Shown piece by piece: positions 1-11,617 of a stretch of 64,000 bases of DNA. The DNA lies in the NCBI GenBank assembly GCA_029721435.1, contig CM056576.1, positions 60,841,876 through 60,905,875 of the forward strand. Reading direction: 5' to 3'. Both the position numbers and the translations under genes were made by a program. Numbering within the stretch: position 1 is the stretch's first letter; every line of letters begins with the position of its first letter. The notes beneath the pieces are model-generated. The model was not told the origin of the DNA, did no database searches, and saw only the letters and a list, made by a program, of their open reading frames with translations. The stretch is from Gymnothorax reevesii (lineage: Eukaryota; Chordata; Actinopteri; Anguilliformes; Muraenidae).

Positions 1-496
1 TTTCCTTTGAAACATAATTTTAGCATGCCCTAATATCTGACCTCTCGAGGTAATTCGGCCCCAGGATTGAGTAGTACGACAGCCAACTAGTAATTCAAGG
101 AATCATTATTTTTCCTTCAAAAGAATCACATTTTTCATCGGCTTAAAGGAGGATGATCGTGTACAATGTATTTGCCACTGTATATTCTGTGTTTAAATCA
201 TATTCTGAACAAATTAGTTTCAAATTATCTAATGCATCCCATATAGAAAATAACAAAATTAGATGCAGCCTAATGGGCAGCACAAAAGCAGACAAATTCA
301 CTGGTCTTGGACCGAATGAGACCTGAGATCATGATGTCAATGTGGCAGCTGGTTGGACATGTTGGATGCAAATGGCGGCTTGCATTGTGCATGACTTGTG
401 TGGCTAAACACAGTAAATTAAGCCTGGCAATGCCATCTGTGTCAGTAACACAAAGAAGACGATGATCATTGTGGTGACGCTCATGTTTCCAAATAA

Positions 497-846
497 TAAT
501 AATGCATCAATTTTATATAGCGCTTTTCTGCTTTCCAATGCTTTCTGCTTTCTGGGCACTCAAAGACGCTTCACAAGGATACATTCACTCACACGTTCAC
601 GCTCTGATGGTAGTAAACTACATTTGTGTAGCCACAGCTGCCCTGGGGCAGTCTGATGGAAGCGAGCGCCTACAGCCTCTCCGACCACCACCAAACATTC
701 ACACACAGCCATACAGGAATGTTCCTATATTGCATGTTTTGTAGTTGGGAGTACCCGGAGAAAACCCACGCAAACTCCACACAGAAAGGCCGGATTCGAC
801 ACAACCTTCTTGCTGTGAGGCAGTAGTGCTAACCACTGTGCCATTG
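497..846 (-). repeat. tRNA-like SINE-type dispersed repeat, degraded
   Basis: Read on the minus strand, the segment ending at about 846 begins with a TRGCnnAGTGG-like box A (gcacagtggttagcac), followed by cagcaagaaggttg and a decayed GGTTCGA-like box B, then the fish motif ggagtttgcgtgggttttc. The left part (tttatatagcgcttttct, cacaaggatacattcactc) also matches the style of a widespread fish dispersed repeat. The family name cannot be fixed without a repeat library. Confidence 0.5.
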
Positions 847-869
847 GAGAGACTCTGGCCATATTGACT

Positions 870-1215
870 TTTCAGAAATTCAGCCTCTCTAAGACATCCT
901 GTTTATAGCCAATCATGCTTCACACCTGATGCCAGTTAACTTCATTTCTTGCTAAATGTTCTTTCAGCTGATTCTCTAATATATTAGTTGCCATTTTTTG
1001 CCTGTGTCCCAACTTTTTTGAGACCTGCTGCAGCCAGAAAATTGGAAATAAACAAATTTTGTGGATAAAAATGTAAAATGTCTCAGTTTCAACATTTGAA
1101 ATGTTATCAATGTTCTATTGTAAATAACATATTGGCCCAAGTGATCTGAAAGTCTTTGCATTTTGATTCGATTCACAATTTACACTTCGTCCCAACTATT
1201 TCGGAATTGGGGTTG
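870..1215 (+). mobile_element. Tc1-like element, 3' tail only
   Basis: The segment ends in tcggaattggggttg followed by TA, the terminal inverted repeat of a common fish Tc1 family. The same terminus, inverted, opens the fragment at 32031. The upstream part holds the typical tail wording (cccaacttttttgaga, aatgtctcagtttcaac). No transposase coding sequence remains, so it is a 5'-deleted fragment. Confidence 0.7.
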
Positions 1216-1555
1216 TACAAACGAGACTTAAAAGCAGAGCTCTTAGGTTTACCAGCTGAGAGGGTGCTGAAGGCAAATGCAGTTCCCACTCTCTTTGAAC
1301 ACAGTGAAGCTGAAACCGAGAGAGAGCAGAGCAGCGTCGTGTTTGGAAAGGAAGCAAGTGTCAGCTGATCACCAGTCAGCCGCCGCAATAACATCACGAT
1401 TTCAGACTTTCACAAGCTGAATCACATTAACACGTAGCTTGGATTAAAACAATGGCAGTCACCTAGAACAGCTTGCAGGACCAATTATAGATAATTAAAG
1501 TGTTTTCGGCAGTGGGGGAGTGAATTTTTGACCAGCTACACTTTGGGCCATTCGG

Positions 1556-1698
1556 TGTAAAAATGTCAGAGGAAGGATTCCTTGTTTTTGAAAAGTGAAA
1601 AGAGAAAGAGCACCAGAAACACCGCTTGAAATGTACTTTTAATGCACAGCAGCTCTGATAGGTTTTATATTTGCCCTTTTTCCTCTGACATTTTTACA
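1556..1698. repeat. Perfect 19-bp inverted repeat around a ~105-bp loop
   Basis: The arms 1556-1574 (tgtaaaaatgtcagaggaa) and 1680-1698 are exact reverse complements. The loop has no reading frame of note. It could be a short MITE or a transcribed hairpin in the ptk2b intron; no target duplication is clear. Confidence 0.6.
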
Positions 1699-4600
1699 TA
1701 GCCTCCTTTGGGCATACTATGACAACAGCTATTGGAAAAAGAACATGTCAAAATTGGTATGTAATGATAATCCTTAAAAAGGAGCTTTAACACCCATAGA
1801 ATTTCACATATGCATCGGAAATGGAAAAAAAAAATCTATATTTCAGGAGTCTTGTGCATGGTTGTGCCAACATGACTATGGTGCCCCGACACAATTTCAT
1901 AAAAGTAACCCTTGCAGTTTGTTTTACTTCAATGCACAACATTTGGTTGGCTTATGTAACATCCTACGACTTCAAAAAAAATCCCTTGGTGCCATGAACT
2001 AAACCACGGGAACACAGTCATTTCGAATTTATTGTGCAATTGTAGTGTATTTTTTGCCATTTAAATAAGCCATGCTTCAACAAACTCCTCCTTTAAGGTT
2101 AACTGGATCCAACTCAAAATATGTCAGCCAAAGACCTAATCAATGAAAAATTGTTAAGCTGTCAAGTTTTTGTCGACAGTGTGGCTGTGGTAAAGCCTCA
2201 AATTTCCATGTTTCACAGCAAGAACAAGGTCAAATCTGCCCCAGACTTCACAGATTTGATCATTTTCCCAGCCCTATTACATCTGCAGGCCAAAACTAAT
2301 TCATAGTCAAAGCACCATCAACTCACAACAAGAAATAAGCCTTCTGTGGCGAACATCATTCCATTAAATTTGCGTTTTGTGGTCTACACTTGATATACAG
2401 CAACATAAAGCAGGTTTGGCGTGTGTTCTCTGGCGCCGCATAATGGACACAGGAATGGTCCATAATGGACACTGATGGTCCAGACAGTGCACAGCTGTCA
2501 CCTGGCATCTCGCAAGAACCCCCAACATGCACAAGGATGTGGTCCCAATCATTGCTGCTCGCAGCTTTAACTACTAATTGTTCTCTTAAACTTAACCTGT
2601 TTAGTGCTATGGGATGTAGTTTTTTATTCATTCCCATTTTAACCCCTTTTTGCAGATGTGTCCGCCAGTGGACGTGGAGCTGCAAATTTATGCAAGCAGT
2701 TACAATATTCTATCACTAGAAGGCACACCCAGATGAGTTATTGAATATTTACAAGCAATCCGAGCTCGAACACAATTTAGAAAATGAACGAGTTCACTCC
2801 TATCCCTTTTTTTTCAGGAGTTGCCTGAATTTAAGTCCTCAGCTAAGCCTGATGTACAAACTGCTCAATATACTTGCCCAGAGTACCTGCCCAACAGTTA
2901 AAAAAAACTGATCTCTAGGGTCAGAAAAAAATCGTTGTCCTCTGTAGCAACCTCTTCAGCTACAGAGTACAGTTTTCTGAAGCAAAATTCGACATGATAT
3001 CTATACTATGCCATTCTACTATGAATTATAGTCATCACATATGAAAAAACACATAGTTCCCTACAAGGGATTTATGCATAGGCTCCTCCAACGACAAATT
3101 CAGCAATCCCTCATATCCCTGTAAGTACTCATATTGATAGCCGATCGCTCAGTTATTCATTAAGGCTCATCTGCGTAATGCACGCTTATAGTTCACGCTC
3201 ACATGAAACTTCCACGGTAATAAAATATTGATTGACTAGCTTCTTATCCAATTCCAGAAAGTTTACACTTTCCACGGTGACTGAAAGACATTGGACAATC
3301 AGAATAGTATTCAAAACTGTGTGTAAAAGTAAGGTGGGTTGTATTCTCCTAATGTTGAGCATGGTTGTGAAACTAAAAATGACGCGATTTCAAAGAAAAA
3401 AATTCATCCAAAACCAGCCTGAAGTGTTTGGTTACATTTACGGGATTTAAACGAGGTACGGTCAATGGGAATTGCTCCGAATAAAACAGAACTGGAGGGT
3501 TTCTTCCACCCGATACATCTGCCTCTGGAGGAGGGATTCAATGATAAAGGTTATACTGCTACTCTGCTTGCATTTTGCTCAATGTGACTTTTTGATTTAG
3601 AATTTATTCCGTGTTCAACAAAATCAAATGCCGAGGTTTTAGTTTCTTCAAAATGCAAGCAGTTCATTTAATGAGTATGCATGCTGGCTAGAGGGATTCT
3701 GAAGAAAAATTGTCAAAATTCTAAACTTCATCATACAGAAAAGGCATGTTTTGTGTTTGGCAAGGTTACTGGTGACCATTGATGTCCAACTTCACCTGTA
3801 TTGATAAACTCATGCTAAATTCAACGAGAAAATCATTACTTCATATTGAATTTCATCCATCAAAAGTTAATTTGTGTTAAATATATGATTATTTTATGAT
3901 ATGACAGTGCACCATTTTTGGGGGATGTTACGAGTTTGGGAAGCCACCTGGATAGCTGTCTTATCTGGGTCCAAGAGAGTAGGTAATCTAGAATTCAACT
4001 GTCAGATGACTTGCACATGTGGTCAAGGAGTTTATGATCCCAAAAATGTACAGTTTTAAGACCAAGCAATTTTTCATTTCTGGGTATTATTATTTTTATT
4101 TTTTTAACAATTTCAATGCCAAATTTTCATGAAGACTTTTTGTGTTTGTAGCCATTTTGGCTACATTCTACATTCATGAAAATAAACTGAAATATGATGG
4201 AATTCGCTGTAAATGTTTCAAGTGTCCTGACTCAGTTGAGCCATTCCTTTCCTGTCTGATAAGCTGCAATCTTGAATTATAAATTTAAATCAGGTAACAC
4301 ATAAATAGCCAGATTTGGCTTCTGCACAATTGTGGGGTTAATTGTGCACCATCTTAGCACATTCTTGGAGGAGAAGCACAAAGGATCAAAGTTACAGTAA
4401 ACTGAAAACATTTTAGCACTGAATAAAATATCATATGTGCATACAAAGTCCCAATAAAGCCATCAAGGCCATTATGACACTCCCTAACTGCCTCTGCAAA
4501 CAGCAGTAATGTCTTGTTCAATTGCATGAAAAAATTGTTCATGCTCAGCTTTTCAATGAGCTTCACAGAGGATTCAAAAGCACTTTTTTCACAAGCAAGG

Positions 4601-5307
4601 TAGGTGCAGAGTGTTAGTCACTAAATTTACAATGTGTCAGGCTTGTGCTTACATTCAGAGTAAATAAACATGCAGTTTACAATTAACTGTGTGATTCTTT
4701 TGCTTTGAGCATCTCATTAATGCCAAGTATTGTATGCAGACCGCCCTATTAACAGATTTAATTTTCACAGCAGAAGAAGCCTAATATTATTGGCATTGCA
4801 AACATTTAAAAAAAAATCAATTAAATGCATACAGCAATGACACAAATGCAATAGCCCATCTATCCCAAATGGCAAACCTGAAAAAATATGCTGTTAGAAA
4901 AATGTTTGCATTTGATAAAAGCCAGAGGAAATTAAATCTTCCCAAGAGCAAATGCTAAAATTGGCCTACTCTCCATGGAGGGGTATGATATATAATGTTA
5001 AAACTCAGAATGTGAGACAGATTTGACAGATTTGTAAATTAGCGACTGTAATACATCCAACTACATGATTTGGTTCTATAAGTGGATGCAACTGAATACT
5101 GATGGCATTAAAATGATAAGTACGTTAATATGTCCAAGGACGAACATATTGTATGTAAACTGCGAACAAACAGACCTCTGTTTACAATACATTTTGCAGA
5201 AAAATACATGCATTTCCTGTACAGGGCTTGGTTTAAACCTATATTAATATGGACGTAAACAGACAGCACCTCCTCTCTTCCCCACCCTCCCTCTCGTTGG
5301 CATCTAC

Positions 5308-5442
5308 CTTCACAACACCAGGGTATTCGGAGGGTGGCAGTGTGTTGACATCGTTCTTCAGCTGCACCACAACCTTCACCACCTCCATGACAAAGTGGTA
5401 GACCTGGTCGTCAGATCGGTCAATCTCTGCTGTAGGGGCCGG
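5308..5442 (-). CDS. ptk2b: Pyk2 exon: start of FAT domain
   Basis: A 135-bp exon, 45 codons, phase 0 at both ends. The acceptor is ctccctccag and the donor gtagat. The protein begins PAPTAEIDRSDDQVYHFVME and continues with a helix VVKVVVQLKND, then LPPSEYPGVVK. This aligns with the first FAT helix of Pyk2 (human: PTANLDRTDDLVY...). FAT binds paxillin and Hic-5 and places the kinase at focal adhesions. The tyrosine matches human Tyr881, but the +2 residue is Phe instead of Asn, so the usual YxN Grb2-binding motif is absent. The next FAT exon is not in the window. Confidence 0.93.
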
Positions 5443-7254
5443 CTGGAGGGAGGAAAAGAGGATGTCCATAGGCATGTTTACACAGGATAATACAAATGGA
5501 GCAGGGCCATTCTGATCAGTAAGGCTGCTCTCATGGTAAAAAAAATAGGGGGTACAGAATGTAAATACACAATTCAGCTAGCTGATTATTGCTTAAACTT
5601 TTTTTTTTTTAGCTGTATATCGCAAGGCCTCATGGTTTGTCATCTCCAAGTTTTAAAAAAAGTATTGTTAAAAAATGCATTACAATCCCATGGAGGGATG
5701 CAAGTAACAAAAAAAAAAAAAAATTGCTCCTCACCTGATTTTATCCACTTTTGTACATTCATCGCACCAATCATTCTCAGATCATCAAACAGAATTTACT
5801 TGAAAATGAGATGGCACAAAAAAATTTCTACATAATTGCCACTCCTGCATCTCTCAGCATTGGTCTGGGGTTCAGCAATATTTGTTTCTCCTGTGTTCTC
5901 ATCTTTGGCTTCCCATAGTTAGTCGGAACAATGTCTCGTTTCATATCCGATTCTCCTAACCTGTTGCCTGTTACCAAGTGCGTCTTTTCTGCACATGATA
6001 AGCTGGATAAGTACCCTGTTATATGAACATAGCTAATACATAAAACACAAAGCTATTTTCAAGGTCTTGCTACTCCAGGCCTCGAATTTCACATTTTGCC
6101 TCCACCTTTGTTTTTTCAAAAATCTAAGGCTCTCCACAGCAATTTTTCAAACCTCTACAACAGCACATAGCTGTGGTGACCTTTGCTAACCATGACAATT
6201 TTCCTGTCCATACAATTCTAATCGTGCAAGTATGACATGTTCCTGTTGTACATGCGCCGCCGCAGCACTATGAGTTTGTGTGCATATTGTTAACTGTTCA
6301 AAATGCTCATCCAGGTTGCAGCAAAGCAAAAAAAATGCACTTGTTTGAGATTCTTTAATTTCGATGTTACATGTATCAATCAGAAGTTGACCAAAATCAG
6401 GCTTTTATTGGAAGGATGCTGGGCTATGATTTTTGAAACAATGACCTAATTTTAAACAAGCCTTAGTTTTCCCGTGATGTGACGTCATCAGAACGACCTA
6501 TCATGGTGCAGATTTCCTCAGCTCCTCTCGGTACAACGTCATGGAAACCACCAAACATGGTGCAGATTTCCTCAGCCCCTCCCGGTACCAGTCTGAGCAG
6601 TTTACTTTCAACCTCTCAACACAGGAGCCATTGTTAATCACACAGCGCAAGAAACGTAACATGGGTGCGAGGTTGACCTCATTGCTGATAATGCAAAAAA
6701 ATAATGAGATCAGGCAGTGTGTGATTTGTAAATATGGTCATGTAAACATCCCCATCCATTTACAAGCCACTGCAGGGGAAACTTGGTAAAGTTTGGCACA
6801 TAAATTATCGATTGCGGTTGCGAGTCTAATTGGATACCACCCAGCCTGTTATGCCCAGGGCCGTTGATCATCCAGGGCCCTGCCTAATGTTATGTGAGTG
6901 ATTTAAAGCATAAGGGCATTTTATCGCGGCAACTAAGGGTTACTAAGCTTTGCTATATTGTTAGAGACTAGTACATACTTCGCATAGGGGATTTATAAAG
7001 TCAAGCCAGCTGTCTGTTTGTCTGCAACAGATCGAGTCTACACCTATTTGATATATCATTGTTAGCGAGAACTAAGCCCCGATTAAATGAGGCATATTAT
7101 TTATTTATTTAGTTTTTCTCTGGTTTTCGTTGTGACTGCTGCTAAGACCTTCTTGAGTTTATAAATTGTGGTTTCCGCGCTTCTGTCTCAGCAGTAATAA
7201 TTTTTTTTGCTAATTCGGGAGTCGTCGGGGACTAGTTACAGGTCAAAATCTATT

Positions 7255-7690
7255 TCTCGAAAACTGGTCATCAGATTGTTTTCAAATTTCAGTGACGCAT
7301 TCTATACTTCATGCAGAGGTGCAGTACCAGTATACTGAAAATATGCCCTATCCGTCCTTCCATCTGTCCACCGGCACCAGTTTATCTGAACGATTCCTCA
7401 CAAACCACCCATCAGAAAAATTTCTAATTGCAGTCATGCATTCTACACCTCATGGAGAGGTGCAGTGCTAAATTTCATGGAAATGTGATTATTTTTTCAA
7501 AAATTACTTTTCTTGTCCATATTTTGAACCTAGAAAATTTACCACAGCAAAAGTTGTCCGACCGATTTCTCGAAAAAAAAGCTCATCAGATTGTTTTCAA
7601 ATTTCAGTCATGCATTCTATACTCCTGCAGAGATGCAGCACCAATTTATATGAAAATATGCCATAATCTCTTCAGTGCACAAGGTTAAGG
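7255..7690. repeat. Degenerate tandem repeat, about three ~150-bp units
   Basis: The wording atttctcgaaaa...catcagattgttttcaaatttcagt...gcattctataCt...gcagagntgcagnaccaattta recurs near 7255, 7410 and 7555. The units are diverged and their function is unknown. The style resembles internal repeats of non-autonomous fish DNA elements. Confidence 0.65.
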
Positions 7691-8039
7691 GGTATTCATG
7701 AGCTGTGCTCACTTTTTATTTCTTATATGTGTCATAAAGCTAACAGAGCATTCCACAACCACAACATCAGACCATGAATTCTGATCTCCACAGAAAATCC
7801 TGAATGACTGGGCATTAATTTCTGATCTAAAGGTCTACCGCAAGTCATCAATTTGACTAGGCCACTCCAAAACCTACATTTTGTTTCTTTTGGGTCTGTC
7901 AAAGCTCGACTTGCTTGTGCACGTCAGATCATTGTCCTGCTGCCTAACCCAACTGCCTGCTCAGCTTTTTGTACTTCCTCAGGTAGTACAAAGCCAAGAT
8001 CAAATTTAAGGTATACAAAAACAAATTAACAAGTTATAT

Positions 8040-8760
8040 GAGATAAAGCAAGAAAATGTATAATAGTGAATTACTTGAAAAAAACAGGACTGACATTGAA
8101 AATACTTGGAGGGTTTTGAATGAAATTATTAAAAACAGAAAGACCATGAGAAACCACCCTCATTACTTTTACTCCAACAACGATACCGTTAACAAAGATG
8201 ACAAATTGATTGCGTATAAGTTTAATGAACACTTTATTAATGTAGGGAAAAATTTGGCAAACTCTATTGCACTTCCAAATAGTAAAGATACTCTCTCATT
8301 GCTCCAGATATAACTTATTGTGTAAAGGTATGGGGAACTACATATAAAACAAATATTAACCCTATTTTCTTACTGCAAAAAAGAGCCACAAGAATTTAAA
8401 GTAAAAAACCCTATCATGAGCCAATTAACCCACTATTCATTCGGCTTCATGTACTAAAATTTTAAGATTTAGTAGATTACAATGTAATACAAAGCTGAAA
8501 ACGGATAATTCCCGCCAGGTACCCAGATGTTGTTTAAAGTGAGGGTCAGCCAAAACAGTCTGCAAGGACAATTCAAGTTCAAAAAACCAAGGGCACAAAC
8601 AAATTTAAAAAATCATTGTCTGTCTGTCAAGGGAGTAAGTCTGTGGAATGCTTGTTCTGTTAATATTAAAACATGCAGTACATTGGTCAAGCTCAAAAAA
8701 CTTTATAAGGGAGACTGCATAATGCATACACCATGGGGAAAATAATTACAAGTTAATGTA
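8040..8760 (+). pseudogene. LINE relic (CR1/L2-like ORF2), internally deleted
   Basis: The first part (8056-8313) encodes a frame with NTWRVLNEIIKNRKTMRNH and KFNEHFINVGKNLANSI, typical of the segment between endonuclease and reverse transcriptase in jockey/CR1/L2-like LINEs. It then jumps to TYCVKVWGTTYKTN...FLLQKRATRI and later SVKGVSLWNACSVNIKT, which is the C-terminus of such a polyprotein. The whole reverse transcriptase is missing between them, and stops interrupt the second part. It is a dead, deleted copy. The clade assignment is by eye. Confidence 0.7.
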
Positions 8761-8841
8761 AGTACTGTATGTTAATAATGGTTATGATCAAAATGTCAAC
8801 ATCAAGTTTTCTGCACCACTGTTGCCATAAACTTGTATGTT

Positions 8842-8990
8842 TACCTCCGCCAGAAGGTTATGTTTTCGGTAGTGTTTGTCTGTTTGTTAGCATGATAACT
8901 CAAAAAGTAAAATTTTCAGAGAAGGTGGGTATAAAGTCAAGGAACAGATGATTCAATTTTGAAATATCTAGGCCAAAGTACAGGTGAGAT
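8842..8990. mobile_element. MITE fragment with CCTCCGCCA terminus
   Basis: It opens with tacctccgccagaaggttatg and gtttgtctgtttgttagcat. The same terminus bounds both sides of the element at 20853-21232. No matching right end is seen here, so only one end survives or the right end has decayed. Confidence 0.5.
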
Positions 8991-10048
8991 ATACGCCAAA
9001 GTTCAAGATTTCAAGTCTTTCCGATTGGCCAGTTGCACAAGATGGCGTTGTGTACATTCTGAAATACGTTGGTAAGCTTTACTATTTCTGGTTTGCTTCT
9101 GCTCCTATCAATGTCCATCAGATGATGAGCAGATGACGGGTATATCATACTGAAAATGTGATTTTAGCTTTAGCCATATTCCCAGGACTTGGCTTAATTA
9201 GCCACGAATGATGTTCGTATGATTTGTCTCGATTACCTGTTATTGATGTTTGTTCATTGGCACTCTTAATGAGGCATTTGCTGCTCCAACAAGAAACGAG
9301 AGGATTTCTAACTAGCAACACATTTCCAGCCGTTCTCACCGATGAGTGATGAACTGGCTTTAAGCGACAGATAAAATACGTGAAAATATCTGATAAATGT
9401 GTAAATAATCCATAACTTCGAAATGCTGTTTCATAAATCTAACATTCGATCCAGAAATATTTTAATATTGTCGATACTCCGTTTCCCTTCCCACTCAGCG
9501 TCAGTTGCACTCTCATCACTTCTGGAGCTATGGTTAGCCGAGCACATCTAAGAAAACCATAACAATATCGCAGTACTAGGAAGCCAGTTGCATCAGAAGA
9601 TGTAAAAGTAAATTCAATGTAAAACCTAAACAGAAAATATTGCTAGCTCTCTAGCAAGCCTTGCTAGCTACTCAACTTTGCTACTGCTTGATGAAAAAAT
9701 GAAAGCTAGCTTCAGATATTAATCTAATGAGAAAATTTGGGTCGTGCAACACTGGACGTTTGTTGCTTAAAGCCAGTTCATGAGTCACCACAGCAAACGG
9801 CTGGAAATGATGCTAGGTAAAAGCGTCGGAAACCCTCTTTTTCAGTGGGGCAGCTAATGTCTCATTAACAGCGCCAATGAACAAACAGTAGCAGCTAATC
9901 GAGACAAATCGTGCGAACATCATTCACGGTTAATTAAGACAAATCTTGGGAACAGCGGCAATAGTTAAAATCACATTTTTGGGATTATATTCCTATCACC
10001 TGCTCAGCATCCGATGTAGTGATAAATGACAGAAGCAAATTCAAAATA

Positions 10049-11559
10049 TACTCAGCAACAAAAGTTTCTGTGACACCATTTATGTGTATGTTATAAATGA
10101 CACGCAAAGATCTCAATGCAATCAATATGATTATTTAACAGGAGAAACACTGACTTTTCAGTGCCAACGTCACTCAAAACGAAAAATGTCATTTTCATGT
10201 GTCATGAAGCACTTGTCTGACGTCTAACCAATTGTGACCTTCACACTTCAATACCGGGTGTGACTTCCTCGTGCCATGATGCAAGCAACGCATCTCCGGC
10301 GCATGGACCGAATCAGATGTGCCAGAAATTGCTGTGGGATGTCATTCCAAATCTGACGTAGACGTTGTCGCAATTCCTGGAGTGTAGCTGGCGGGTTATC
10401 CAACCGCCGCAAACGTCGATCCATCTCGTCCCAAAGATGCTCGATTGGGGACATGTCTGGGGATCTGGCTGGCCATGGCAGGACATTGACATGTTGTTGC
10501 ATCAGATACTGCTGTACAATCCTTGCAACGTGTGGTCTGGCGTTATCATGTTGCAGCGTTATTCCGGGACCATGTTGCATCAAAAACGGTACCACCAATG
10601 GCCGTAGCACTTCATCGCGATATCTTTGACCTGTCAGATTTCCATCAATAACAAGCAAATCTGTTCTGTTTCTAGCCGTGATCCCTCCCCAAATCATGAC
10701 ACTACCACCTCCAAAACGATCAAATTCCTGAACACAGTTGTTGGCATAACGTTCTCCACGTCGACGGTATACACGTAAACGACCATCACATCGGTTAAGC
10801 ATGAATCTTGATTCATCAGTGAAGAGTACAAGATCCCACTGACGTTGGATCCACCGTCGATGTTGTTGTGCCCACTGTAGACGCAGTCGTCGGTGTTGTA
10901 CTGTGAGTATTGGACGTCTTGCTGGCCGACGTGGGACAATGCCAAAATGACGGAGACGGCGACGGATTGTCTGTGCAGACAGTCGCCTCAAACCAGGTAT
11001 CGTTCTTGCAGTTATGGTTGCAGGTTGGAATCGATTTCGGAGATGGGTTGTTCGAATCCAGTTGTCCTGTCTGGGAGTGGTTACTCGTGGACGGCCGCTG
11101 CGAGGACGGTCTCTGACATGTCTTGTCTGCTGATGACGCTGCCATAAGTTCCAAATGGTGTTTCGGTGGACATTCAGGCGATGAGCAACTTCCCTCTGCG
11201 AGGTTCCGGATTCAATCATCCCAATGGCCCTCCACCGATCATTTTCAGACAGTCTTGGCATTTAGAGGGTAGAGTTCCTGATCCGAAATGGCTGTGTTTT
11301 CGATAAGTGATGCTTCCGTCGTTCATCAGGCACAATGTGAACATTCCAAAAATTCTCCTCTTTTAATTGCCATCCACAAGCATGATTTACGCACATTTTC
11401 ACGTGCAAAGTCATTTTCTCGCATTTTCATGATTTCCATTTCAATGTTGTGTTTACGTGTACTGTTTCAGTCTGATATCACCATGTATGACAATTTCATA
11501 ATTGCGTTATGAAAAATAATGAACAATATTGGTGTCACAGAAACTTTTGTTGCTGAGTA
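10049..11559 (-). mobile_element. Complete Tc1-like (DD34E) transposon, copy 1
   Basis: It is 1511 bp with near-perfect ~30-bp terminal inverted repeats (tactcagcaacaaaagtttc at the left, its complement at the right), flanked by TA on each side (10047-48 and 11560-61). It encodes one uninterrupted transposase on the minus strand. It sits in the right arm of the fold-back element. The almost identical copy 2 at 25931 shows that the family moved recently. Confidence 0.95.
10248..11261 (-). CDS. Tc1-like DDE transposase, intact, 337 aa
   Basis: It catalyses cut-and-paste transposition at TA sites in the nucleus. The N-terminal half is a paired-like helix-turn-helix DNA-binding region (residues ~5-110: AIGMIESGTSQREVAHRLNV, then the GRPR motif at 56-59). 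The catalytic half has FTDES (Asp149), QHDNARPH (Asp239) and SPDMSPIEHLW (Glu274). The last two acidic residues are 34 residues apart, the DD34E signature of the Tc1 group. A GGGSVMIWGG glycine-rich box (184-193) is present. The length is normal for the family. The start MPRLSEND is the first ATG and lies ~300 bp inside the right end. The frame carries no stop or frameshift, so it may still be functional, although I cannot judge expression. Confidence 0.95.
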   Translation of the reverse strand: MPRLSENDRWRAIGMIESGTSQREVAHRLNVHRNTIWNLWQRHQQTRHVRDRPRSGRPRVTTPRQDNWIRTTHLRNRFQPATITARTIPGLRRLSAQTIRRRLRHFGIVPRRPARRPILTVQHRRLRLQWAQQHRRWIQRQWDLVLFTDESRFMLNRCDGRLRVYRRRGERYANNCVQEFDRFGGGSVMIWGGITARNRTDLLVIDGNLTGQRYRDEVLRPLVVPFLMQHGPGITLQHDNARPHVARIVQQYLMQQHVNVLPWPARSPDMSPIEHLWDEMDRRLRRLDNPPATLQELRQRLRQIWNDIPQQFLAHLIRSMRRRCVACIMARGSHTRY

Positions 11560-11617
11560 TATTAAAGCAAGCCAGTGTATTTCAGAATTTACTAGCCCCA
11601 TTTTGTGCAAACAAGCC

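Larger units (their letters stand above)
1..5307. other. Intron sequence 3' of the FAT exon (to the window edge), repeat-bearing
   Basis: This stretch follows the FAT exon donor on the minus strand and should be intron of ptk2b. I looked for the next FAT exon (the conserved LINKM/KLAQQ-type helix) on the minus strand and did not find it. A SINE-like repeat, a Tc1 tail and an inverted repeat lie in the first 1.7 kb. From 1700 to 5307 I see only AT-rich sequence with short chance reading frames. Confidence 0.6.

Noticed and set aside
4354..4566. 70-codon minus-strand frame as a possible further FAT exon
   Set aside because: No similarity to FAT helices and no acceptor/donor pair in matching phase.
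10365..11154. Several reading frames opposite or overlapping the Tc1 transposase (and the same around 26247-27028)
   Set aside because: They are shadow frames caused by the codon composition of the transposase; they have no motifs and recur in both copies only because the DNA is duplicated.
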